Under the pieces are notes generated by a model. The model had not been told where the DNA came from and made no database searches. It saw only the letters and a list, made by a program, of their open reading frames with translations. A DNA stretch of 64,000 bases from RYN-230 sp963837335 (GTDB lineage Bacteria; Actinomycetota; Actinomycetes; Streptosporangiales; Streptosporangiaceae), in contig CAWINS010000006.1 in the NCBI GenBank assembly GCA_963837335.1, positions 62,001-126,000 of the forward strand, in the 5' to 3' direction. Each line of letters starts with the position of its first letter. Positions within the stretch are counted from its first letter, which is position 1. The translations under genes were made by a program, and so were the position numbers. This document shows positions 8,030-17,413 of this stretch, piece by piece.

Positions 8030-9047
8030 TCAGCAGCTGGTCTTGTAGATCGCTGCCTGGCTGGCCGCCGAGTTCAGGTTGGCCTTGGTGATGATGGTGA
8101 ACTTGGTGCCGATCTTCTTGGTCGTCGGCTTGCCTGACAGGGCCGCGACCGCCTGGTCCACCGCGTTGGTCCCGATCACGTACGGCGACTGGGCGATGAG
8201 CGCCTGCACGGTGCCCTGCTGCAGAGCGGTGATCTCATCGGGTTCGGCGTCGAATCCGACGATCTTTACCTTGCCGGACTTGCCCGCCTGGCGGACGCCG
8301 GTCGCGGCTCCTTCCGCGGAGAACAGGTTGGTGGCGAAGATGCCGGTGATGCCCGGATACTTCTGCAGCGCGGCTGCGGTGACCTGCGCGGCCACGGATG
8401 CACTGTCCTGGTCGTACTGGACGCCGACGTAGTGGTACTTCGAGTCGGCCTTGGCCGCGGAAGCGAAGCCGGAGGTGCGCTGGTCGGTGGTGCTGATACC
8501 GGGCTGGATATTGACGACGAGCACCTGCCCGCCGCCGGGCACCAGCTGCTTGATCGCCGTGAAGGCGTCCGCCCCGCCGGCCAGGTTGTTCGAGGAGATC
8601 TGCGAGACCGCGCCCGCCGGGTTGTTCAGCGTGGTGTCCACGAGAACGACCTTGATGCCCGCGTGCATGGCCTGGTCGACCGGGGTCTGGCTCGCCGACA
8701 CGTCGTCGGGGGCAATCAGGAGCGCGTCAGGCTTGGCCGCGGTGACCGACTCGATGATCGGGTTCTGCAGCGTGGGATCGAACTTCGAGGGACCCTGGAC
8801 GTTGACGGTGACGTTGCCGAGCTTCTTGGCCTCTGCCTGCATGCCGCAGGCCATCGTGACATAGAACCCGTCACCGGCTACGCCCTGGATGAACGTCATC
8901 TTGTAGGACTTGCCGCTGCTCGAGCTGCCTGATGGAGGACCCGCCGGACGCGGACCCGCCTGAGTTGCCCGAGGACGAGCAACCCGCAGCGAGTGTTAGC
9001 AGAATCGCTGCCGCACCCGCAGTTGGTGCTACCAAAGACCGCTTCAT
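8030..9047 (-). pseudogene. Sugar ABC transporter solute-binding lipoprotein, frameshifted near the N-terminus
   Basis: Starting at the ATG 9047 the frame encodes a lipoprotein signal (MKRSLVAPTAGAAAILLTL, then lipobox LAAGC) and a Ser/Gly linker. Mature ribose-binding-like protein (periplasmic_binding_4 fold) continues in another frame from about 8940: SSGKSYKMTFIQG, IIESVTAAKPDALLIAPDD, VGFDAEPDEITALQQG, ending in a Cys at 8030. The two parts join cleanly if one base is removed between about 8935 and 8965. The protein binds a sugar outside the membrane and delivers it to the permease encoded divergently. The body has no internal stops, so a sequence error is as likely as a real lesion. Confidence 0.8.
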
Positions 9048-9437
9048 ACCTGCTCCTTCGTACGTGAAGACGTGGGCCGGCTAGCCGGTGCCGGTGACAC
9101 CGGGTGCAGGCCCTGTCGGGGTGCTGTGCCTCGCCCCTCTGGGTTCCTGTGGGCCGGGCCTTGTTCAGCGGCTGGCAATCTCCCGGAAATATGCTTGCTC
9201 GATCGTGCATCCACATGTCATCGGTGTCAAGGCTCTAGTCCGAAACTTCTCAACGAGCCTTGATTGCCCAGCAGACGAGCCCTTTTTGTTATAAGTCTGC
9301 GCTTGACATCGGTGACATACGAGAGCACCCTCTTGGTACGCATATTGCCGCATGATTGCGGCAGCGTTGCCGGACGAAGCCGGGCTCGGCGGCTCCGCCG
9401 TTTCACCAGGGACTCGGGGTCGGGAAGGAGTGGATCG
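9048..9437. promoter_or_regulatory. Divergent promoter region between solute-binding protein and ABC ATPase
   Basis: This 390-base gap holds no convincing gene. It contains (a) a 17-base inverted pair with two mismatches, 9215-9231 and 9302-9318, each built of TGTCA half-sites nine bases apart; (b) a -35-like TTGACA at 9304-9309; and (c) the palindrome at 9346-9363. Locally lower GC around 9280-9300 (TTTTTGTTATAAG) fits promoter DNA. Control of both divergent transcripts from here is inferred. Confidence 0.55.
9346..9363. promoter_or_regulatory. Candidate LacI-type operator
   Basis: TGCCGC-ATGATT-GCGGCA, a 6+6 inverted repeat with a six-base centre, 75 bases upstream of the ABC ATPase start. 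It differs from the TGCCATCGATGGCA operators at 5006-5054, which fits a second LacI protein (gene at 6892-7893). The assignment is inference. Confidence 0.5.
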
Positions 9438-10199
9438 ATGAGCCTTGCGCTGGAAGCTCGGGGTATCACCAAGCTGTACGGTCACGTGAGCGCGCTGTCG
9501 GGCGCTGACTTCGGGGTGAAAGCCGGCGAGGTTGTCGCGCTCATCGGGGACAACGGGGCCGGGAAGAGCACGCTGGTCAAGATCCTCTCGGGCACGGAAA
9601 CGCCAACGTCAGGCGAGATCCTGATCGAGGGCCAGCCGGTGACGATCCCGGGGCCGCTGGCGGCGCGCCAGCACGGGATCGAGACGGTGTACCAGGACCT
9701 GGCGCTGGCCCCCCATCTCAACCCCGTGCAGAACATGTACCTCGGCCGCGAGGTCATGCGGCCCGGGATCATGGGCCGGCTGGGGTTCATGAACAACGCG
9801 GAGATGCGGGCCGGCAGCAAGAAGGCCTTCGACCAGCTCGGGGCCACGGTGCGCAACTACGCCGGGAGCATCGGCGCCATGTCGGGCGGCCAGAAGCAGG
9901 CCGTCGCGGTGGCTCGGGCCGCGGCCTGGGCCAACCGGGTCATCTTGCTCGATGAGCCCACTGCCGCCCTGGGGGTGGTGCAGACCAAGGCTGTCCTGGA
10001 CCTGATCCGCCGGGTACGTGACCGCGGGCTCGGAGTGGTGTTCATCAGCCACTCGATGCCCCACGTGATCCAGGTCGCCGACGAGGTTCAGGTCATGCGG
10101 CTGGGCAGGCGGGTGGGCACGTACAAAGCAAAGGAGACGAGCATGGAGGAGCTGGTCGGCGCGATGACGGGCGCCGTGACGCAGGAGAACCAGGCGTGA
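9438..10199 (+). CDS. Sugar ABC transporter ATP-binding protein (single NBD)
   Basis: 253 residues. ATG at 9438 with GAAGGAG seven bases upstream. It contains Walker A GDNGAGKSTL, Q-loop YQDLALAP, signature MSGGQKQAVAVARA, Walker B VILLDEPTAALG and an H-loop SHSMPHVI. Carbohydrate-uptake (CUT2) ATPases such as RbsA usually have two fused NBDs (~500 residues); this one has one, like FrcA-type proteins, and would act as a homodimer. Its stop overlaps the permease start (GTGA). Together with the divergent lipoprotein it forms the sugar importer. Confidence 0.92.
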   Translation: MSLALEARGITKLYGHVSALSGADFGVKAGEVVALIGDNGAGKSTLVKILSGTETPTSGEILIEGQPVTIPGPLAARQHGIETVYQDLALAPHLNPVQNMYLGREVMRPGIMGRLGFMNNAEMRAGSKKAFDQLGATVRNYAGSIGAMSGGQKQAVAVARAAAWANRVILLDEPTAALGVVQTKAVLDLIRRVRDRGLGVVFISHSMPHVIQVADEVQVMRLGRRVGTYKAKETSMEELVGAMTGAVTQENQA

Positions 10200-11305
10200 C
10201 CGGGCAGACGACCGCGCCTCCCCCCGCACCCGCTGAAGCGACGCCGAGCGAAGAGCAGCCGACCAGCCGGCTTGCGCGGATCAGCCGGCTGCAGGCGCTG
10301 CAGATCATCATCGTGCTGGCCGTGATCGTGGTGATTTTTGCGGTCATCAAGCCCGGCAGTTTCCTGACCGTCTTCAACATCCGCGGGATCGTGCAGGACA
10401 CCTCCATCCTGGCGGTTCTCGGGGTCGGGATGACCTTTGTCATCGTCACCGGCGGTATCGACCTCTCGGTGGGCAGCGTCCTGGTCTTCAGCGGCGTCAT
10501 CGCCGATAAGGTGATGGCGGCCATGGGCGGCCAGGGCTGGGCCGCGGCCCTCGTCGGGGCGCTGGTGGCCATCGCCTGCGGGCTCGGCTGGGGCCTCTTC
10601 AACGGAGTCCTGATCGCGAGGGCGAAGGTTCCGCCACTCATCGTCACGCTCGGCACGCTCGGAATGGCCCTGGGCCTGGCCGAGGTGATCACCGCAGGCG
10701 TGGACCTGCGCGATATCCCCACCGTCATGGTCAACACGGTGGGATTCGGCAACATCTTCTGGGAGATCCCCACCCTGGCGGTCATCGCCGCGGTCGTCAT
10801 CGCGCTCGGTATCGTGCTCCTGCACCGGACCCGTTTCGGGCTGCACACCTACGCGCTCGGATCAAACCCCGAGGCGGGACGGCGTTCCGGCCTCAACGTG
10901 ACCCGTCACCTGATCATGGTCTACGCCCTGTCCGGGCTGCTGGCCGGATTCGCCGGCTGGCTCAACCTGGCGTTCTTCCAGTCGACCACTATCGGCGGGC
11001 AGAGTACGACGAACCTCAGCGTGATCGCCGGCACCGTGATCGGCGGCACCAGCCTGTTCGGCGGATACGGATCCATCCTCGGCACCACCATCGGCCTGTT
11101 CATCCCCACGACGCTCCAGAACGGATTCGTGATCATAGGTATCCAGCCGTTCTGGCAGCAGGTCGTGGTCGGAGCCGTGCTCATCGCCGCCGTCTATGTC
11201 GACCAGCGACGGCGCGCCGCTGCCCTGCGGGGCGGTAAGCCGACGATGAGCGGCCTGCTGAATCGCATGACCACCATGACGCGGGCGGCGCCTGCGCGGG
11301 AATGA
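10196..11305 (+). CDS. Sugar ABC transporter permease, RbsC family
   Basis: A 369-residue integral membrane protein with eight to ten hydrophobic segments. Characteristic RbsC-type stretches are VGMTFVIVTGGIDLSVGS, LFNGVLIARAKVPPLIVTLG and YALGSNPEAGRRSGLNV. The GTG at 10196 overlaps the ATPase stop. It forms the membrane channel of the CUT2 importer. The gene is followed by two strong tandem hairpins, so part of the transcription probably stops here, uncoupling transporter from downstream enzyme levels. Confidence 0.92.
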   Translation: MTGQTTAPPPAPAEATPSEEQPTSRLARISRLQALQIIIVLAVIVVIFAVIKPGSFLTVFNIRGIVQDTSILAVLGVGMTFVIVTGGIDLSVGSVLVFSGVIADKVMAAMGGQGWAAALVGALVAIACGLGWGLFNGVLIARAKVPPLIVTLGTLGMALGLAEVITAGVDLRDIPTVMVNTVGFGNIFWEIPTLAVIAAVVIALGIVLLHRTRFGLHTYALGSNPEAGRRSGLNVTRHLIMVYALSGLLAGFAGWLNLAFFQSTTIGGQSTTNLSVIAGTVIGGTSLFGGYGSILGTTIGLFIPTTLQNGFVIIGIQPFWQQVVVGAVLIAAVYVDQRRRAAALRGGKPTMSGLLNRMTTMTRAAPARE

Positions 11306-11311
11306 CCCCTG

Positions 11312-11343
11312 GGCGCCCCGGGGCACTCGTGCCCCGGGGCGCC
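11312..11343. terminator. Hairpin 1 after the permease
   Basis: Perfect 15-bp inverted repeat (GGCGCCCCGGGGCAC with its complement at 11329-11343) separated by two bases, starting seven bases after the permease stop. Stem sequence is itself nearly self-complementary, so alternative foldings exist. Confidence 0.65.
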
Positions 11344-11351
11344 TGGTCCGC

Positions 11352-11383
11352 GGCCAGAGCCCGCGCCCGCGCGGGCTCTGGCC
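11352..11383. terminator. Hairpin 2, tandem with hairpin 1
   Basis: Second perfect 15-bp inverted repeat (GGCCAGAGCCCGCGC, complement 11369-11383, two-base loop), only eight bases after the first and unrelated in sequence. Two adjacent strong stems between permease and dehydrogenase suggest a partial terminator or an mRNA-stabilising element. Confidence 0.65.
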
Positions 11384-11435
11384 GTCCCTTCCCGAGCCTC
11401 AGGGACCACGCGGCTCATTCCGGTTAAGGAGCAGC

Positions 11436-12455
11436 ATGAAAGCCGTTGTCTACGATGGCCCGGGCAGTTTCTCGATCAGGCAGGTCCCGACCCCGGATCC
11501 GGGACCAGGGGAGGTGCGGGTCCGGGTCCAGCAAACCGGAATCTGCGGCACCGACCTGCATATCCACAACGGCAAATTCTTCGCCGAGTTCCCCCTGACT
11601 CCCGGGCACGAGCTGGTCGGGCCGGTGGACGCGCTGGGCGACGGCACCGGGGGATTCCGCGTCGGCGAGTATGTCTCGGTCAACCCGAACATGAACTGCG
11701 GGCATTGCCAGTACTGCCGGACCGGGCGCACCCTGATGTGCGCGAACCTCAAGGGACTCGGCACGAACTGGCCGGGGTCGTTCGCCGAGTACGTCGTCGT
11801 CCCGGCCAGCCTGGTCTTCTCCGTGGACGGCATCCACCCCGACGTCTCCGTGTTCACCGAGCCCACGGCGTGCGCCATGCACGGCCTGGAGACGCTGGCC
11901 CCCCGGCCGGGGACTTCGGCCCTGGTCTTCGGGGCCGGCCCGACCGGCTTGCTCCTGGCGCAGCTCATCGCCCGTGGTGGTGCGGCCAGCGTGACGGTAG
12001 CGGCGTCGTCAGCGTTCAAGCTGCAGCGCGCCACCGAACTCGGGATCGACGCGACGTTCCTGATGGATCGCGCGGACCTGGCGGGCGACGCCGCCAAGCT
12101 CAAGGCGGACTCAGGCGGCGGTTACGACATCGTCGTCGACGCCACCGGATCGGCAGCCGTGTCCGAGCAATGTGTGCCGCTGACCCGCAGCGGCGGCACG
12201 GTGATGTTCTACGGCGTGACCGAGCCCGAGGACCTCGTGCGGGTCAGCCCGTACGACGTGTTCCGCCGCGAGATCACCATCAAGGGGTCATTCGCGGAGA
12301 TCGATTCGTTCCCGGCCGCGATCGCGGCGCTCCGGACCGGCCGGGCCGGTACCGAGGGCCTGATCACGCACCGCTTCAAGCTCGATGACTATGCCGGCGC
12401 CCTGGACGCGCTGCGCAGCGACCGGACGGTCCACAAGATCATTATCGAGTGCTGA
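11436..12455 (+). CDS. Zinc-dependent alcohol/polyol dehydrogenase (first copy)
   Basis: A 339-residue medium-chain dehydrogenase. ATG at 11436 with AAGGAG close upstream. Catalytic zinc site CGTDLH...GHE near residues 35-60, structural zinc cysteines NCGHCQYCRTGRTLMC, and NAD(P) loop VFGAGPTGLLLAQLI. It resembles sorbitol/L-threonine dehydrogenase relatives and probably oxidises a polyol to a ketose. It is followed four bases later by xylulokinase, matching an oxidise-then-phosphorylate order. Confidence 0.9.
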   Translation: MKAVVYDGPGSFSIRQVPTPDPGPGEVRVRVQQTGICGTDLHIHNGKFFAEFPLTPGHELVGPVDALGDGTGGFRVGEYVSVNPNMNCGHCQYCRTGRTLMCANLKGLGTNWPGSFAEYVVVPASLVFSVDGIHPDVSVFTEPTACAMHGLETLAPRPGTSALVFGAGPTGLLLAQLIARGGAASVTVAASSAFKLQRATELGIDATFLMDRADLAGDAAKLKADSGGGYDIVVDATGSAAVSEQCVPLTRSGGTVMFYGVTEPEDLVRVSPYDVFRREITIKGSFAEIDSFPAAIAALRTGRAGTEGLITHRFKLDDYAGALDALRSDRTVHKIIIEC

Positions 12456-12459
12456 CGCC

Positions 12460-14036
12460 ATGAATGCTGATGCCCGGCGACCGGCGGGGGCGGCGGCTGA
12501 CCGGGACACGGCCGGCCGCCGCGCCGCGGACGGCCCGGTTTGCACCCTGGGTCTCGACCTGGGGACCAGCTCGGCCAAGGCGGTAGTCATCGACACCTGG
12601 GGCAACGTTCGGTCTCAGGCCTCCGCGGGTTACACCGTGACGTCGGCGAAGGCCGGCTACGCGGAGAGCGAGCCGGCTCACTGGTGGGCGGCGGTGACGG
12701 CCTGTGCCCGCGAGGCCGTCCACGCGGCGGGCGCGCGGCCTTCGGCGATCGGGCTGTCGGGGCAGATGCACGGCCTGGTGCTGGCCTCCCGGGATGGCGA
12801 GCCGCTTCGCCCGGCCCTGCTGTGGGCCGACAGCCGGGCCACCGGGTCGCTGCGCGCCTACCGGCTCCTCGGCGCCCAGGCCCTGGCCCGGCTGGCCAAT
12901 CCGCTGGTCCCCGGGATGACGGGACCGCTGCTCAAGTGGGTCGCCGAGCACGAGCCGCGCACCTACTCCCAGGCCCGCTGGGCCTTGCAACCCAAGGACT
13001 GGATACGGGCCCGCCTCACCGGCGAGTTCCATGCCGAGCCCAGCGATGCGTCAGCCAGCCTGCTCTATGACGTGCCGGGCGACCGCTGGGACCTCGAGGC
13101 GGTCAGCGCGCTGGGCCTGGAGACCGGCTTGCTCGCGCCCCTGCTGCCCTCGGCCGGAGCGCCGGCCGGCCACCTCACCGCTGGGGCGGCCACGGAGCTG
13201 GGGCTGCCCGCGGGCCTCCCCGTCGCGGCCGGGGCGGCCGACACCGCGGCGGCGGCCCTGGGCAGCGGGATTGTCAGCAGCGACGATATCCAGCTGACCG
13301 TCGGCACGGGCGCGCAGGTCATCCGGCCGCTGACCGTGCCGGTGAGCCGGGCGGCCGCCGGGATCAACCTGTACCGGTCGGCGGCTCCGGACGGCTGGTA
13401 CCAGATGGGCGCCACGGTCAGCGCCGGGCTCAGCCTCAACTGGGTGCGCGAGACCATGAACGCCGCCTGGGCGGAACTGTACGCGAGCGCCGATCGTCCG
13501 GGCCACGCTCACGACCCGATCTTCGTCCCGCACCTCTCGGGCGAACGGACACCGTACTGCGATCCGGCGCTCCGTGGCTCCTGGACCTCGTTGTCGCTGG
13601 CTTGCGACCGGACCTCGCTCTTGCGGAGCGCGCTCGAAGGAACCGCCTTTGCCATCCGCGACGCCCTGGATGCGCTGCTCGGAGAGCACCGCCCGCCGCA
13701 TCTCCGGCTGGCCGGCGGAGGCACCCTGGCCGCTGGCTGGCGGCAGCTGCTCGCGGACGTGCTGGGACTCCCGCTGCATGCCGTCGACGTGCCCGCGGCC
13801 TCAGGCCGGGGCGCGGCCCTGCTGGGAGCCCACGCCGCCGGGCTGCTCAGTTTCAGCGATATCCAGGGACCACTCGCCCCGGCCGCCCGCCTGGTGGCCG
13901 AGCCGGACCCGGCGATGGCCGCTTTCCATCGGAACGCCACGCACGATTCCGGCACATCGTCTCCGCTCTTGCCATTACCCAGGCATCGAGCGGGCGGGCT
14001 GCTCGGTCCTGCGACGGCGCGGAAGGGGCCGCATGA
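12460..14036 (+). pseudogene. xylB: Xylulokinase-like FGGY kinase, frameshifted near the C-terminus
   Basis: Frame 1 from the ATG at 12460 gives a nearly complete FGGY kinase: LGLDLGTSSAKAVVID, IGLSGQMHGLVL (typical of xylulokinase), LLWADSRA, LAGGGTLAAGWRQLL. Around 13945-13955 the frame must shift: the original frame runs on as Arg/Pro-rich nonsense to 14451, whereas the neighbouring frame continues FRHIVSALAI and stops at 14036, giving a perfect ATGA overlap with mannitol dehydrogenase at 14033. One missing base explains this. It would phosphorylate D-xylulose or a related ketose to feed the pentose phosphate pathway. Only the last ~30 residues are affected. Confidence 0.85.
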
Positions 14037-15565
14037 CCGCATTGACCGCAGAAACCCTGAGCCAGCTGGGCGCTGGTGTCTCCCGTCCTGGTTACGACCG
14101 CGGCCAGGTGAGAACCGGAATCGTGCACATCGGCGTGGGCAACTTCCACCGCTCGCACCAGGCCATGTACCTCGACACGCTGATGAACAACGGCGCGGCG
14201 ATGGACTGGGGTATCTGCGGCATCGGCCTTCAGCCCTCCAACCGCAGGATCCGCGATGCGCTGGACGCCCAGGACGGTCTGTACACCCTGGTCCTCCGGC
14301 ATGGCGATGGCACCTGGGACGCCCGCGTAATCGGGGCGATCGTCGAGTACCTGTTCGCGCCCGACCAGCCGGAAGCCGCCATCGAGAAGCTAGCCGCGCC
14401 GGCGACCCGGATCGTGTCGCTCACCATCACCGAAGGCGGCTACAACCTTGACGCCGTCACCGGTGAATTCAATTCGTCAGATCCCCCGGTCGCGGCTGAC
14501 CTGCGTCCTGGGGCCGTACCACGCACCGTTTTCGGGATAGTGACCGAAGCGCTCGCCCGCCGGCGGGCCCGCGGCATTCCGGCCTTCACCATCCTGTCCT
14601 GCGACAACATCCAGGGCAACGGCCACATGAGCCAGCGCGCCTTCACGGCGTTCGCCCGGCTGCGTGATGGCGGGCTGGCCGACTGGATGACCCGCCACGT
14701 CCGGTTCCCCAACTGCATGGTCGACCGGATCACGCCCAAGACGACCGAAACCGATCGTGCCGAGCTCAGCCGCCGGTTCGGCATCGACGACCGGTGGCCG
14801 GTGCTCTGCGAGCCTTTTACCCAATGGGTGCTCGAAGACAATTTCGCCGACGGCCGTCCGCCGCTCGAAGACGCCGGCGTGCAGATCGTCTCCGACGTCG
14901 AACCGTACGAGCTGATGAAGCTGCGGCTGCTCAACGCCAGTCACCAGGCCCTGTGCTACGCAGGCCACCTCGTCGGATACCGGCTCGTCCACGAGGTCAC
15001 CACTGACCCGCTGTTCGCGCGGTTCCTGCTGGACTACATGACGCAGGAAGCCATCCCCACTCTCCGGCCCGTTCCAGGTGTCGATCTCCACCACTACGCG
15101 AGCCAGCTCATCGAAAGATTCTCCAACCCCGAGGTCCGCGACACCGTGGCCCGGCTCTGCACCGACGGATCTGACCTCATTCCCAAGTTCCTTCTCCCCG
15201 TCATCCGGCAGCAGCTGGCCGCGGGCCGGCCCTTCACCCGCGCCGCGGCGGTCGTCGCCACCTGGGCGCGCTACGCCGAAGGCACCGACGAGGACGGCGC
15301 GCCGCATGAGATCAACGACGACCTCGCGCCGCAACTTCGGGCCGCGGCCCGCCGGCAGCGCGGCCACCGGGCCGCCTTTCTCGAGGACAACCGCGCGGTC
15401 TTCGGTGAACTGGCCGACGACTCCCGCTTCACCGCGGTGTACACCTCGATCCTGACCGCCCTGCTTGAACACGGCGTCCGGGAAACGTTCACTGACCTCG
15501 ACCACTACGCCACACCGTCTGCGGCCGGCTGGAAGCCCGGCGGCCCGGAGAGGAAGTCCCGCTGA
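14033..15565 (+). CDS. Mannitol/polyol 2-dehydrogenase, long-chain type
   Basis: 510 residues, ATG 14033 overlapping the kinase stop by four bases. N-terminal Rossmann motif IVHIGVGNFHRSHQAMYLD; the C-terminal domain contains the family-typical catalytic segment KLRLLNASHQALCYAGHLVG (Lys, Asn and His conserved). FPNCMVDRITP is also diagnostic. Zinc-independent PSLDR family enzymes oxidise D-mannitol, D-arabinitol or related polyols with NAD+. Together with two zinc dehydrogenases and xylulokinase, this indicates a polyol-catabolic operon; which polyol is not determinable. Confidence 0.93.
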   Translation: MTALTAETLSQLGAGVSRPGYDRGQVRTGIVHIGVGNFHRSHQAMYLDTLMNNGAAMDWGICGIGLQPSNRRIRDALDAQDGLYTLVLRHGDGTWDARVIGAIVEYLFAPDQPEAAIEKLAAPATRIVSLTITEGGYNLDAVTGEFNSSDPPVAADLRPGAVPRTVFGIVTEALARRRARGIPAFTILSCDNIQGNGHMSQRAFTAFARLRDGGLADWMTRHVRFPNCMVDRITPKTTETDRAELSRRFGIDDRWPVLCEPFTQWVLEDNFADGRPPLEDAGVQIVSDVEPYELMKLRLLNASHQALCYAGHLVGYRLVHEVTTDPLFARFLLDYMTQEAIPTLRPVPGVDLHHYASQLIERFSNPEVRDTVARLCTDGSDLIPKFLLPVIRQQLAAGRPFTRAAAVVATWARYAEGTDEDGAPHEINDDLAPQLRAAARRQRGHRAAFLEDNRAVFGELADDSRFTAVYTSILTALLEHGVRETFTDLDHYATPSAAGWKPGGPERKSR

Positions 15566-15570
15566 CCAGC

Positions 15571-16590
15571 ATGCGACGCGTCGTCGTCTACCCAGGCCGG
15601 ATCGCCGTCGAGGCCGCGGACATCCCAGTCCCCGGCCCGGGTGAAGCCCTGGTCCGCACCCTCGTGACGGGCGTCTGCGGCTCCGACCTGCACGCGGCCC
15701 GCGGGCGCCATCCCTTTGTCCCGCTGCCCTACCGGCCGGGTCATGAGGTCGTCGGGGTCATCGAAACCGCGGGCTCCGGCGCCGGGGCCGTGGCACCAGG
15801 ACAGCGGGTCATCGTGGAGCCCGACCTGCCCTGCTGGGCGTGCAAAATGTGCACCTCCGGCCGCGAGAACCTGTGCGAGAACCTGCAGTTCTTCGGCTGC
15901 GGCTATGCCCAGGGCGGCATGGCCGACTACTTCACCCTCGCCGCCGGCCGCCTGCACCCCGTGCCGGACGCGCTCGACGATCAGACCGCGGCACTCATCG
16001 AGCCGCTGTCCACGCCGGTCCACGCCGTCCGACTGGCGGGTGATGTGGCCGGCCGGTCGATCGCGATCCTGGGCGCCGGAACCATCGGGTTGTTCACCCT
16101 GGCGGTGCTCCGCGCGCACGGCGCAGGAAAAGTGGTCACGACTGATCCGCTGCCCGCCAAGCGCGCGCGGGCGGCGGCCCTCGGTGCTGACGTGACCATC
16201 GACGCGGGCACGCCTGATGTCGCCGGGCAGGTGAGAGAGGCGCTCGGCGGCAGCGCCGATATCGTGTTCGACTGCGTCGCCATCCAGTCGTCGGTAGACC
16301 AGGCCATCGCCATCGCCGACAAAGGCGGGACGGTCGTGGTCGTCGGTGTCCCGGCCCGGGAGGTGACCATCCCGCTGCCGATCGTGCAGGACCACCAGAT
16401 ACGCATTCAGGGCAGTGCCACGTATCTCCCCAGGGACTACCAGGAATCGGCCCGCCTGCTCGGCGGGGGAGCCGTCAGGACCGGGGACTTCGTCACCGCC
16501 ACGCGGCCACTCGCTCAGGTCGCCGAGGCTTTCGAGCTTGCCTCGTCGGGAAATCACGTGAAAGTCCTCGTCACCGTGGGCGAGCGGTGA
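15571..16590 (+). CDS. Zinc-dependent alcohol/polyol dehydrogenase (second copy)
   Basis: A 339-residue medium-chain dehydrogenase, six bases after mannitol dehydrogenase. Zinc ligands: CGSDLH and GHEVVG for the catalytic site, CWACKMCTSGRENLC for the structural site. NAD loop ILGAGTIGLFTLAVL. Diverged from the first copy at 11436, so a different alcohol or stereocentre is likely. Its stop overlaps the next gene (GTGA). Confidence 0.9.
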   Translation: MRRVVVYPGRIAVEAADIPVPGPGEALVRTLVTGVCGSDLHAARGRHPFVPLPYRPGHEVVGVIETAGSGAGAVAPGQRVIVEPDLPCWACKMCTSGRENLCENLQFFGCGYAQGGMADYFTLAAGRLHPVPDALDDQTAALIEPLSTPVHAVRLAGDVAGRSIAILGAGTIGLFTLAVLRAHGAGKVVTTDPLPAKRARAAALGADVTIDAGTPDVAGQVREALGGSADIVFDCVAIQSSVDQAIAIADKGGTVVVVGVPAREVTIPLPIVQDHQIRIQGSATYLPRDYQESARLLGGGAVRTGDFVTATRPLAQVAEAFELASSGNHVKVLVTVGER

Positions 16591-17387
16591 CCGTGGACCT
16601 GGCCACGCTGCGCGCGGCTCTTTCGTCCGGGCTGGTGGCCCTCGATTTCGACGGCACGCTGGCGCCGATATCACCACGGCCTGGCGATGCGCGCCCGCTG
16701 GGCGGCGTCGTCCAGCTCCTGCACGACGTGCGGGCCACCGGCGCGACCCTCGCCGTGGTAACCGGCCGGACCGTTGACTCGCTGCTCCGTGTCAGCCACT
16801 TTGGTGCCATACCGGGCATCGTCATCTACGGCACCCACGGCGCGGAAAGGTGGCACGCGGGCCACCTCCGCGCCCCGGCGCCGCCAGCGGGCCTGGACGA
16901 GCTGCGGGTCAGCCTGCCGGGGCTCTTGACCAGCATCGGACCTGATCTGTGGCTGGAAGACAAAGGGCTCTCACTCGTCATCCACGCCCGCCTCACCGCT
17001 GACCCGGACCGCGCCCTGGAGATACTGCGCACCCCGGTCGGTGAAGCCGCCGCAGCGGCCGGGCTCGGGGTCCGGCCCGGGAAGGAAGTCCTCGAGATCT
17101 GCATTCCGGGCGTCGATAAAGGGGCCGCGATCCAGGAGCTCCTGAGCGGCGATCCGGCGGCCGCCTGCTACGCCGGCGACGACCTCGGCGACCTGCCCGC
17201 CATCGGTGCAGTGAACGCCTGGGCGGAGCGCACCGGCCGCCCGGCCCTGACCGTCGCGGTCAGTGCCAGCGGGGAAGGCCCGGTCGCCGGCCAGGCCGGC
17301 GTTACCGTGCCCGATCCCCGGGCTCTCCTGAGGCTGCTGCGGCAGATCCTCGCCATACCAGCCCCGACCGCGAAACCGCCGATTTAA
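16587..17387 (+). CDS. Trehalose-6-phosphate phosphatase-like HAD phosphatase
   Basis: 266 residues. HAD motif I is ALDFDGTLAPI near the N-terminus, with the TGR of motif II in VVTGRTVDSLL, the OtsB-type GTHGAERW, and motif IV GDDLGDLPA. The GTG at 16587 overlaps the upstream stop. The family dephosphorylates trehalose-6-phosphate or similar sugar phosphates; with no OtsA partner here, it may act on a phosphorylated polyol or detoxify a sugar phosphate in this operon (inference). Confidence 0.82.
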   Translation: MTVDLATLRAALSSGLVALDFDGTLAPISPRPGDARPLGGVVQLLHDVRATGATLAVVTGRTVDSLLRVSHFGAIPGIVIYGTHGAERWHAGHLRAPAPPAGLDELRVSLPGLLTSIGPDLWLEDKGLSLVIHARLTADPDRALEILRTPVGEAAAAAGLGVRPGKEVLEICIPGVDKGAAIQELLSGDPAAACYAGDDLGDLPAIGAVNAWAERTGRPALTVAVSASGEGPVAGQAGVTVPDPRALLRLLRQILAIPAPTAKPPI

Positions 17388-17413
17388 CGACTACCGAAAG
17401 GCCGGCTACGTCC

